A DNA stretch of 64,000 bases from Shewanella sairae (GTDB lineage: Bacteria; Pseudomonadota; Gammaproteobacteria; Enterobacterales; Shewanellaceae). The notes beneath the pieces are model-generated. The model did no database searches. It was given only the letters and a program-made list of their open reading frames with translations, and was not told the DNA's origin. The stretch is from assembly GCF_023283535.1 (NCBI RefSeq), contig NZ_JAKILT010000003.1, positions 62,001 to 126,000 of the forward strand, given 5' to 3'. Position numbers and translations under genes: made by a program. Below are positions 1-6,902 of the stretch, in pieces; position 1 is the stretch's first letter, and every line of letters begins with the position of its first letter.

Positions 1-720
1 CGGCGCGATATTCACTAGGCATTCGCGAACATGAGGTTTACTACTCGGTCTGATATTAACCAGATCGGCTGTCGTCTGAGCCTGTTGGTGCTGCCCAGCT
101 CTAAGCTTGCCGCCTTCAAGTAACCAGAGGTAATCAACTAACTCAGCGAAAGCACTTGGGTTATGCTCAACCATCACTATCGCCACGCCATCCTCTAGCA
201 AGGATTTTAATACGCCGTTGAGCTCTTTGACACCATTATCATCAAGCTGTGCCCAAGGCTCATCAAGTAGTAATAAAGAGGGGCTAAACACCAGTTGCGC
301 AGCCATCATTAAACGATATTTCTGCCCGAGAGATAACACCTCAACTGGCGTATCTAAGCTGGTATATAAACCAACTCGGCGTAATGATTGCTGTACTTTT
401 CCCACCATCAAATCAGCAGCAATGCCCAGATTTTCTAGTGCAAACGCAATTTCAGCCCCAACACTTTGACGTAAAACTTGAGCATTAGGATCTTGCATCA
501 CTAAACCAACCAATAATGATGGGGCACGATAAACGTTCCCTTCATAGGGTCGGCACTGCTCGCCAGCCAAGATGTGCAACAAGCTCGACTTACCTGAGCC
601 TGTTGCACCATTAATACAATGGCATTCACCACGATTAATCACCAAATTAAGATCGTCCAAGATCTCACTTTGGTGCGATCCATAGCCGAAATGAATCCCT
701 TCTAATGCTATGATTTTCAT
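1..720 (-). CDS. ECF-type ABC transporter ATP-binding protein (C-terminus beyond window)
   Basis: The 240 codons present start at ATG 718-720 and stay open to base 1, so the gene is cut by the window edge. The translation has a complete ABC signature set: Walker A GATGSGKS, a Q-loop region VMQDPNAQVLRQSVGAEIAF, signature LSLGQ, Walker B LLLLDEPWAQLD and switch histidine VEHN. The Q-loop region resembles EcfA/CbiO ATPases, which energise vitamin or metal ECF transporters. The coding part after the first ATPase domain suggests a fused second domain or a linker, but this is outside the window. It starts 17 bp after the TonB receptor gene stops, so the two are probably co-transcribed and may move the same substrate across the outer and inner membranes. 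The substrate cannot be read from the sequence. Confidence 0.85.
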   Translation of the reverse strand, partial: MKIIALEGIHFGYGSHQSEILDDLNLVINRGECHCINGATGSGKSSLLHILAGEQCRPYEGNVYRAPSLLVGLVMQDPNAQVLRQSVGAEIAFALENLGIAADLMVGKVQQSLRRVGLYTSLDTPVEVLSLGQKYRLMMAAQLVFSPSLLLLDEPWAQLDDNGVKELNGVLKSLLEDGVAIVMVEHNPSAFAELVDYLWLLEGGKLRAGQHQQAQTTADLVNIRPSSKPHVRECLVNIAP

Positions 721-737
721 ACTCTTCCCCGAAAGCT

Positions 738-2690
738 CTAAAGCTGCCAGTTAATACCAACAAACACTTGGCGACCTGCTTGTGGCATAAAGTCACTTTG
801 ATAATAAAGCTCATCAAATAGGTTTGTAGCGCGAACGTATAGCTCTAGGTTGTCCTGCCAAATCTTCTGGCTCACACTTAGGTCAACTAAGGTATAATTA
901 TCTAACTCAACACCTTTACCATTTACTTGGTCGATTACGCGTTCAGCATTTAAACGTGTCGTTAAACCAAATGAGAAGTCATAGCTGGCTTGCAGGCGCA
1001 AGTTGTGAGCAGGACGGTATTGCAAACGCTCATTGGTAGCACGATCTTCGGTATCAATGTAGCTATAGGCAAACGTTAACCCTAGACTATCGAAATAACG
1101 ATTTGTCATTTGCAAATCAACACCCATAAAACGATAGTCACCAATATTTTGCTCTTGGTTGTTATCATCTTTAGCGATGTAATCATTGGCATCAGTGATG
1201 TAACTGCTGATATCTAATTGAGTGTCGAAAGGCAGAGATTGCTGTAGACCTAATTCGAACTGGTTAGCAATTTCCGCTTTTAGGTTTACGTTACCGCTGT
1301 TAGGTGCGTATAGATCGCTGATCGATGGATAGCGAACTTTGCGGGCTAAACCTGTATGGATGCGGCTTGAGTCTGTAACTTGATAAAATGCCGATGCTTG
1401 CGCCGAGAAGTCTGTTTCGCTGTTAACATCAAGATCGTAATTATGTACCGCAGCACCTATGCTGTAGCCATATGTACCGTCATCTTGATATTGGTACTCT
1501 GCAGCACCGGTATAAACCATCAAACTTTCGTCGATATCGCCTGAGCCACCTTGACCGCCACCTGTACCACCGCCGCTACCATTGCCTCTTACCAGACTAC
1601 GTAATGAAGTGGTATGCGATGACCAATCTTGTTTTTCAACAATGGCTGACGTAGTTAATACCGCGCCATAATCAAATTCACTAATGAATTGGATATTGGT
1701 ACCACTGACTTTAGAAGAACTTTCAACAATGCTATTGAGGTTATTCAGTCTATGGTTATAAAAGTTTTCAACCATATCTGTTTGGTTGTAGTAAACAAAA
1801 CCACGAACAACATACTTTTCGCTGATTTCATGAGCCGCACCAAGCTGCATGCTTTGCTCATTGAAGTCTTCAATTCTTGATGGGGTTTTCTTACGGTCAA
1901 CAGTCGGTGATTTACCCCACACGCCATCACGCTGAGTGTAGTTAGCCATTAACTTAGTTGAATCGTTGATGAAGTAGCTACCTTGAGCGTAATAGTTAGT
2001 TAATTTTCTGTCAGAGTTAAAACGTATATCACCAACTTGATTGCGAGTGTCTTCAAAATCATCAGGCATTGGCGTGCCGTCAGTTTCTTGATGAGTCACA
2101 CTCATAATACCTTGCCAGTTATCACCCGAACCTGCTGCACTGATATCAGCATTTAGAGTATTGTCAGGTGCAGATTCAACTTTACCCGACAGCGAAGGTG
2201 ATGCATCACCTTGCTTGGTAATGATGTTAATGACACCCGCACTACCGCCTGGACCGTACAGAACAGAAGTAGGACCGACTGACACGTCAACACGTGCAAT
2301 TTGGTTAGTAGGAATAACACTTGGGTCAAACTGACCGTCTTCAGTACTGCTTGCAGGCACGCCGTTAATTAAGAAAGTAATGTGGCGTGTTTTTAGGCCG
2401 CGGATATCCACGCGAGGAGTAGAATCACCACCTACGCGCACATAAATGCCAGGTACGTTTTCCAGCACTTGATCTAAGCTCTGTGCACCAGAAGCCTTAA
2501 TTTCTTCCGCGTCTACGCTCCAATGAGTCGTCGCCGCTTCTGTTACCGAAGCGCGCTCACCGTGCACCACAATAACGTCGGTCACATCAAGAATTGGATC
2601 TCTTTCAATTTCGTCAGCCTGAACTTGATAAGCCAAGCTCATAGCTAGCGCTAAGCTAGACACTCTCAGCACTTTTTGTTGTTTTTTCAT
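738..2690 (-). CDS. TonB-dependent outer-membrane receptor
   Basis: 650 residues. A signal peptide ends near AYQVQA, followed by a TonB-box-like DVIVVHG (about residue 38), a plug domain with IRGLKTRHITFLINGVPAS and GPGGSAGVINIITK, and a beta-barrel rich in alternating aromatic strands. A Gly-rich extracellular-looking loop lies near residues 370-390. The length is close to BtuB/siderophore receptors. It takes an unidentified ligand across the outer membrane using TonB-ExbBD energy. It is followed at 17 bp by an ECF-type ATPase, an arrangement that suggests a metal or cofactor rather than a classic siderophore. Upstream lies a site pair resembling the tupA and fdh operators (see 2824-2868), which hints at a link to molybdenum/tungsten metabolism. 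That link is inference. Confidence 0.88.
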   Translation of the reverse strand: MKKQQKVLRVSSLALAMSLAYQVQADEIERDPILDVTDVIVVHGERASVTEAATTHWSVDAEEIKASGAQSLDQVLENVPGIYVRVGGDSTPRVDIRGLKTRHITFLINGVPASSTEDGQFDPSVIPTNQIARVDVSVGPTSVLYGPGGSAGVINIITKQGDASPSLSGKVESAPDNTLNADISAAGSGDNWQGIMSVTHQETDGTPMPDDFEDTRNQVGDIRFNSDRKLTNYYAQGSYFINDSTKLMANYTQRDGVWGKSPTVDRKKTPSRIEDFNEQSMQLGAAHEISEKYVVRGFVYYNQTDMVENFYNHRLNNLNSIVESSSKVSGTNIQFISEFDYGAVLTTSAIVEKQDWSSHTTSLRSLVRGNGSGGGTGGGQGGSGDIDESLMVYTGAAEYQYQDDGTYGYSIGAAVHNYDLDVNSETDFSAQASAFYQVTDSSRIHTGLARKVRYPSISDLYAPNSGNVNLKAEIANQFELGLQQSLPFDTQLDISSYITDANDYIAKDDNNQEQNIGDYRFMGVDLQMTNRYFDSLGLTFAYSYIDTEDRATNERLQYRPAHNLRLQASYDFSFGLTTRLNAERVIDQVNGKGVELDNYTLVDLSVSQKIWQDNLELYVRATNLFDELYYQSDFMPQAGRQVFVGINWQL

Positions 2691-3142
2691 CTAGTTTCAT
2701 CATCCTAACGATATATTTCGCGCTATTTTTAAAGAGCACTGGCTAGCGCTCAAGCAAATAAAACCATAAAACAAACCTAGATCGACTAATTTGGATAATA
2801 GGAAAAGACGTCAATAGCAACTAAGGACAGTTTGACCCACCGCGCGCTACTTAAGGACAAAAGGGGACATCTAAATCACATCCTGCAAAATAGGGCTAAA
2901 CTGTAATAATCATCGTTATTGGGTCATTCTTCGTATAGGTTTCTTAAGCTTCGATGGCCAAGAACAAGCCATATTGTGATTTACTCAGGGAGAGCTCACA
3001 TAGGTAGAGTGATCAACTTGACACTGTATGCTCAGGCTATTACTTTGTGGTAAAGATTCTTATTACCAAAGTGCGATGGATTTATCCCGGTTAGAGGTCG
3101 CTCCTCTAAGCAGGCCCTAATGATATTTGTTTGGAGTACTTA
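2691..3142. other. Divergent intergenic region between TonB receptor and menF
   Basis: About 450 bp without a credible gene. It holds the control regions of two divergent genes. Repeated GGACA motifs occur at about 2825, 2855 and 2865. A TTGCTT (minus strand, GC at 2754-2755) resembles a sigma-54 -12 element, but the nearest GG lies only 8 bp upstream instead of the required 10. The menF side shows no clear promoter or folded leader that I recognise. Confidence 0.5.
2824..2868 (-). promoter_or_regulatory. Candidate operator pair upstream of TonB receptor
   Basis: AGGACAGTTTGACCC (2824-2838) and AGGACAAAAGGGGAC (2854-2868) are spaced 30 bp apart. They resemble, in order and orientation, the fdh-accessory pair at 62652-62697 (AGGACATTTTGTCTA and AGGACATAAAAGGGC, 31 bp apart). 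The sites are degenerate, so this is a weak call resting on the pairing and spacing. Confidence 0.35.
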
Positions 3143-4498
3143 TTGACCATCCCCATGCTACCTCAAGCTATTAAGTCCTTAACCGACAAAATCAAATCAT
3201 TCACGCTTCAACCTAACAGTGACCCAATAGTACAGCTGTCTGTGGCGGTTGCGCCGATCCCAGTTATTGCTTGGTTAGCGGCACAAACAACTTACCCTAG
3301 AGTGTATTGGAAAGGTCGTGACACTGAAGAAATCGCCGCTATCGGCTGCTGTAAAGACTTTTTCTTTGGCGATGATATTGACGACATAGCCCTATCGCTT
3401 GAATATCAAAAACAACGCTCATTGAGTAGTAATCAAGAGATTCGTTACTATGGCGGTGTGGCATTCGACCGTCGCAATGAAAGCTGGAAAGAGTTTGGCA
3501 AAGCACATTTTGTACTGCCAAGAATAGAGTTACGCCGCAGCGGTAATGAGTTCAAGCTATTGGTAAACCTCAATTTCACCGAAAATGAACTCAGTGTTGA
3601 AATTGACAATGCATTGCAATCACTGCAAGCCCTCGACGCACCAAAACCCTTAGCCCCGCCGAACAAAGTCGCATTAATGGGCCGCAGCGACCGACCCGAT
3701 AAGCATCGTTGGCACGAATTGGTTAATCGCGTAACCCACCCTAAATTTATTGAGGATACGCCAAAAGTCGTGCTGTCACGGCTCACTCAGTTAGAGATCA
3801 ATGAAGAAGTCGATCCCTGGACTCTGCTGGCTTGCTGGCAAGGACGTAATCCCAATAGCTTCCAGTTTGGATTTCAGTTCAGCCCTGATAGTGCCTTTAT
3901 TTCTTGTACACCAGAGCGCTTATATCGTCGCCGCCAACGTGAATTGTTCACTGAAGCACTGGCAGGGACAACCGTGCGTGGTCTCAACCAAGAAGAAGAT
4001 AAAGCGCTGGCTCAAGAACTATTAGACGACACCAAAAATAGTCACGAGAACCAGCTAGTGCGCCAACACATAGTTAATGTGCTCAATCCACTTAGTAATT
4101 ATGTCGGTGCAGAAGAAACACCAACTGTGTTTAAGCTCAGTCATATTCAGCATCTACACCGCTCGATTCGTGCCGAACTAAAAGCGGGGGTAAATGATTT
4201 TCAACTTATCCAAGCATTACACCCAACTCCGGCAGTCGGCGGCTTACCTAAAGATTCAGCAATGAACTTTATTCGTCAACAAGAAGGTTACGTCAGAGGC
4301 TGGTATGCAGGTGCTTGCGGTTACTTCAATAAGTATGAAAGTGAATTCGCCGTGGCGATCCGCAGTGCTCTCATTGAACCAGGTCGCATCAATTTGTTTG
4401 CCGGTGCAGGTATCGTTTCAGGCTCAGAAGCCGACAAGGAGTGGACTGAATTGGAAAACAAGCTCAAGACTATCTTATCCATTTTGACTGAGCTCTAA
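3143..4498 (+). CDS. menF: Isochorismate synthase MenF
   Basis: Converts chorismate to isochorismate, the first step of menaquinone synthesis, needed for anaerobic respiration. The chorismate-binding fold is clear: AGTTVRG, DDTKNSHENQLVRQHI, LHPTPAVGGLPK, RGWYAGACGYF and the C-terminal FAGAGIVSGSEADKEWTELE. I chose the TTG at 3143 (MTIPMLPQ) because GGAG lies 7 bases upstream at 3132-3135. A start at TTG 3131 adds four residues but lacks that spacing. About 450 residues is normal for MenF. No menD follows; the gene ends at an inverted repeat at 4539-4568 and appears monocistronic. Confidence 0.93.
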   Translation: MTIPMLPQAIKSLTDKIKSFTLQPNSDPIVQLSVAVAPIPVIAWLAAQTTYPRVYWKGRDTEEIAAIGCCKDFFFGDDIDDIALSLEYQKQRSLSSNQEIRYYGGVAFDRRNESWKEFGKAHFVLPRIELRRSGNEFKLLVNLNFTENELSVEIDNALQSLQALDAPKPLAPPNKVALMGRSDRPDKHRWHELVNRVTHPKFIEDTPKVVLSRLTQLEINEEVDPWTLLACWQGRNPNSFQFGFQFSPDSAFISCTPERLYRRRQRELFTEALAGTTVRGLNQEEDKALAQELLDDTKNSHENQLVRQHIVNVLNPLSNYVGAEETPTVFKLSHIQHLHRSIRAELKAGVNDFQLIQALHPTPAVGGLPKDSAMNFIRQQEGYVRGWYAGACGYFNKYESEFAVAIRSALIEPGRINLFAGAGIVSGSEADKEWTELENKLKTILSILTEL

Positions 4499-4538
4499 CG
4501 CTTTAGCCCTACTAAATAAAATCAATAGTTTAATTCTG

Positions 4539-4576
4539 CTCGACGGCAAAACTTTACTTGCCGTCGAGATTTCCGC
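4539..4576 (+). terminator. Terminator hairpin after menF
   Basis: A perfect 11-bp inverted repeat (CTCGACGGCAA at 4539-4549, TTGCCGTCGAG at 4558-4568) with an 8-nt loop, followed by a weak T-rich run. It lies 40 bp past the menF stop and just before the yhhQ promoter. Confidence 0.7.
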
Positions 4577-4604
4577 TTGCTCAAACAAAAATCTTGTCTA
4601 TAAT
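4577..4604 (+). promoter_or_regulatory. Sigma-70 type promoter of yhhQ
   Basis: TTGCTC (4577-4582), 16-bp spacer, TATAAT (4599-4604). Transcription would start about 65 bp before the preQ1 riboswitch. Confidence 0.65.
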
Positions 4605-4675
4605 TTGCCGCCCCAAACTTGGGGACAAATATCCAGTTATTAACCAAAATTGCAAAATTATAGCGTTTGTCGCTA

Positions 4676-4714
4676 TTGCGGGTTCCCTAACCCCGCCCGA
4701 TTTAACTAAAAAGG
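4676..4714 (+). promoter_or_regulatory. preQ1-I riboswitch (translational)
   Basis: The leader shows the compact H-type pseudoknot layout of preQ1-I: stem GCGGG pairing with CCCGC, a C-rich loop TTCCCTAACC, then the A-rich tail AACTAAAAAGG. The tail's AAGG (4711-4714) is also the ribosome binding site of yhhQ, 7 nt before its ATG, so preQ1 binding would block translation. The layout resembles the Thermoanaerobacter tengcongensis class I aptamer as I remember it. The downstream gene is a queuosine-precursor transporter, exactly the expected target. Confidence 0.78.
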
Positions 4715-4721
4715 CCACAAG

Positions 4722-5381
4722 ATGTTAATGTTGACACCCGCACAGCTTCGCCGTGCATTGCTGCTTTTAGCCAGCTTTCATATTGTTATTATTTGCGCCA
4801 GCAACTACCTAGTACAGCTCCCGTTTCAAATCTTTGGCTTTCACACCACTTGGGGGGCTTTTAGCTTTCCATTTGTGTACTTAGCAACTGACCTTACAGT
4901 GCGTATATTTGGCCAACAAGCCGCGAGAAAAATCATCTTCCTTGCGATGTTGCCCGCCCTAGTTATCTCGTATTTGATGGGCGTGATTTTTCATCAAGGT
5001 AGCTTCCAAGGCGCTGAAGCTGTACTCGAGTTCAATAGCTTTGTATTCCGTATCGCATTTGCCAGCTTTGCCGCTTACTTAGTCGGTCAGCTAATGGACA
5101 TTTTTGTCTTTGCTAAGCTTAGAGAAACTAAATCTTGGTGGGTTGCGCCGTCAGCATCAACTGTCGTAGGTAACCTTATCGACACCATAGTTTTCTTTGC
5201 CTTAGCTTTCTATGCCTCGACTGATGAGTTTATGGCTGCGCACTGGCCTGAGATTGCCACTGTAGATTACGGATTTAAATTAATTGTCAGTTTAGGCTTA
5301 TTCTTACCTGCCTACGGTCTGCTATTAAAGTTCTTACAAGATAAGATCTTACAAGACACTGCTCGCAAAAGCGCCACCTGA
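4722..5381 (+). CDS. yhhQ: Queuosine precursor transporter YhhQ
   Basis: 219-residue inner-membrane protein of the YhhQ/COG1738 family, which imports 7-cyano-7-deazaguanine or preQ1 for tRNA queuosine synthesis. It shows about six hydrophobic segments and the family-typical N-terminal stretch SFHIVIICASNYLVQLPF, then TDLTVRIFG and GNLIDTIVFF. The ATG at 4722 is 7 nt after AAGG; a second in-frame ATG at 4728 is possible. The preQ1-I riboswitch in its leader supports the assignment independently. Confidence 0.93.
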   Translation: MLMLTPAQLRRALLLLASFHIVIICASNYLVQLPFQIFGFHTTWGAFSFPFVYLATDLTVRIFGQQAARKIIFLAMLPALVISYLMGVIFHQGSFQGAEAVLEFNSFVFRIAFASFAAYLVGQLMDIFVFAKLRETKSWWVAPSASTVVGNLIDTIVFFALAFYASTDEFMAAHWPEIATVDYGFKLIVSLGLFLPAYGLLLKFLQDKILQDTARKSAT

Positions 5382-5394
5382 TACTAGTTAGCGC

Positions 5395-5486
5395 TTAACA
5401 ACAACTGGACAGACCTGTTATAATTTCGCCAATTCGTTCACCTTTCAGCCAATGGTTTGGTTGTGTTAATGGGTGAACTGGCGAAG
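5395..5486 (+). promoter_or_regulatory. Promoter and leader hairpin of the GNAT gene
   Basis: TTAACA (5395-5400), 18-bp spacer and TATAAT (5419-5424) form a plausible promoter. Immediately downstream, arms at about 5425-5442 and 5471-5486 (TTCGCCA + GTTCACC against GGTGAAC + TGGCGAA) can pair over 14 bp with one 4-nt bulge, leaving a 28-nt loop. The hairpin occupies most of the 5' leader and ends 17 nt before the start codon. Its function is unknown. Confidence 0.45.
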
Positions 5487-5503
5487 TTATTGAGAATCTG
5501 CAA

Positions 5504-5962
5504 ATGTACACCATTGAAATTGAAGCCGTAACAGAGTTTACGCCTGAAGTGCTAGCGCTAATCCAAACTGTTTACACTGCAATCCCCGAGTTTGAGCAAG
5601 GTTATGCTAACCAAGAAATTAGCCAGCGTTTACTTGCTGGACCTGCATTATTGCTACTTGCCAAAGTTGAAGGTGAAATTGCCGGCTTTAAATTGGGTTA
5701 CCAAACTGAAGATAACGTGTTCTATAGCTGGTTAGGTGGTGTAGCACCAGATTTCCGTGGTCTTGGCTTAGCAAAGAGCTTACTTGAATACCAAGAAAAA
5801 TGGGCTAAAGAGCAAGGCTACCAGCGCATTGACGTTAAAACCCGTAATTGTTTCCCAGCCATGTTAAACATGCTTATTAGCAGTCAGTACCAAATCACGG
5901 CTATGGTGAGTGATGCGCAAAATCACAGCCAGAATAAGCTGCATCTACAAAAGCAGGTTTAG
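5504..5962 (+). CDS. GNAT-family N-acetyltransferase
   Basis: 152 residues with the acetyl-CoA binding motif A near residues 82-95 (GVAPDFRGLGLAKSLLEYQE, R/Q-x-x-G-x-G/A type) preceded by the beta-4 strand FYSWLGGV, and a C-terminal segment KTRNCFPAMLNMLISSQYQI typical of the fold. It transfers an acetyl group from acetyl-CoA to an unknown amine. It stands alone between yhhQ and the RyhB copies, with its own promoter. The substrate cannot be inferred. Confidence 0.82.
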   Translation: MYTIEIEAVTEFTPEVLALIQTVYTAIPEFEQGYANQEISQRLLAGPALLLLAKVEGEIAGFKLGYQTEDNVFYSWLGGVAPDFRGLGLAKSLLEYQEKWAKEQGYQRIDVKTRNCFPAMLNMLISSQYQITAMVSDAQNHSQNKLHLQKQV

Positions 5963-6034
5963 TTTTATCACCTTGATACAACAGCATCAAAGTAAATAAG
6001 CTTAATAAAATGTGAAAAAATTGTGCGATAAAGC

Positions 6035-6063
6035 TTGCAAATCTAAATGAGAATGATTATTGT
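6035..6063 (+). promoter_or_regulatory. Fur-repressed promoter of RyhB copy 1
   Basis: TTGCAA (6035-6040), 17-bp spacer, TATTGT (6058-6063). The spacer and -10 are covered by AAATGAGAATGATTATT (6045-6061), a close match to the Fur box, so iron-loaded Fur would block polymerase. Confidence 0.8.
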
Positions 6064-6069
6064 TAACTT

Positions 6070-6222
6070 GCGTTCCAGAACTCGGGTTAACAAATAAAGT
6101 TCTCATCATCTTTATTTGCCAATGAGTTTTTTATACCTGTAATGACTGATGGAATTACCGGTATTAGCACGACATTGCTCACACACTCTTAAGTGGCCGG
6201 GATTTTTTCCCGGCTTTTTTTT
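6070..6222 (+). ncRNA. ryhB: RyhB-type iron-responsive small RNA, copy 1
   Basis: The predicted transcript of about 150 nt contains the RyhB core AGCACGACATTGCTCACA (from 6166), the part that pairs with target mRNAs in enterobacteria. It ends in a strong intrinsic terminator, GCCGGGA (6196-6202) with TCCCGGC (6208-6214) and eight T. The promoter overlaps a Fur box. RyhB acts with Hfq to repress iron-using proteins when iron is scarce. The 5' part (CGTTCCAGAACTCGGGTTAAC) does not resemble E. coli RyhB but is shared with copy 2. No ORF covers it. Confidence 0.88.
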
Positions 6223-6360
6223 GCCTAAAAATCAGTGACCTGCTCAGTTATAACGTAAGTAAAAAGTAAACTTTCTTAGGTAAATCCACGCTAACCAATT
6301 GTTTATTAAGTGTTAAATTTTATGAAGGCAAATTTATATGTACTATCAAGTATTTTTAAC

Positions 6361-6389
6361 TTGCAAGTTTAAATGATAATGATTACTAT
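6361..6389 (+). promoter_or_regulatory. Fur-repressed promoter of RyhB copy 2
   Basis: TTGCAA (6361-6366), 17-bp spacer, TACTAT (6384-6389), overlapped by the Fur-box match AAATGATAATGATTAC (6371-6386). The architecture is identical to copy 1. Confidence 0.8.
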
Positions 6390-6395
6390 TTACAT

Positions 6396-6552
6396 GCGTT
6401 CCGAACTCGCTGTTAACTTAAAGGCATCTCATCTCCTGCAAGTTTAGAGTTTTTAAAATACAAATAGCATTAGAGACTTATTGTTATTTGTATTTAGCAC
6501 GACATTGCTCACACACTCTTTGTGGCCGGGATAATATCCCGGCTATTTTTTT
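6396..6552 (+). ncRNA. ryhB: RyhB-type iron-responsive small RNA, copy 2
   Basis: A second RyhB-like gene of about 157 nt, 326 bp downstream of the first. It has the same 5' end (GCGTTCC-GAACTCG), the identical core TTAGCACGACATTGCTCACA (6494-6513) and its own terminator (GCCGGGAT 6525-6532, ATCCCGGC 6536-6543, then TATTTTTTT). The middle part between 5' end and core has diverged, so the two RNAs may share core targets but differ in extra pairing. The tandem arrangement points to local duplication including promoter and terminator. Confidence 0.86.
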
Positions 6553-6632
6553 GCCTAAAATAAACCGCACACACAAAAAAGCACCAATAGAGGCTATTGA
6601 TGCTATTGCTGCTATCGAAAGTTTTAGCGAGT

Positions 6633-6902
6633 CTTATACCAATTAGTATAAAGATTTGGTCGCTCAGCGAGAATTTAGCGGCACTGAGACAAGGCAACGA
6701 GTGAAGGGCATAGTTATTCTACGTTTAAGCTTGTTAACGCAGTATCAGAGCCGCTAAAACTCGCCATTCTGGAGCGTTTTTGGCTGCCTACTTCTGCGTT
6801 GAATAACTTCACAAGGGAGCAAACATTCTTTCAGTTATTCGCCTTGAATTAGATTGCCAAAATCGCTCTGAGTAGATCAACTTCTTATACTAATTGGTAT
6901 TA
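6633..6902. mobile_element. MITE-like element with terminal inverted repeats
   Basis: About 270 bp with ends CTTATACCAATTAGTATAA (6633-6651) and, on the other strand, CTAATACCAATTAGTATAAG (from 6902-6903 leftward). Subterminal sequence continues the match (GATTTGGTCGCTCAGCG against TTGATCTACTCAGAGCG). Inside, TTTAGCGGC and GCCGCTAAA form a second inverted repeat. There is no transposase ORF, so it would be non-autonomous. Its right end reaches the stop codon of the histidine kinase gene. Confidence 0.65.

Noticed and set aside
2750..2770. Functional sigma-54 promoter for the TonB receptor
   Set aside because: TTGCTT is present, but the GG lies 8 instead of 10 bp from GC; sigma-54 tolerates little spacing change, so I keep it only as a weak hint.
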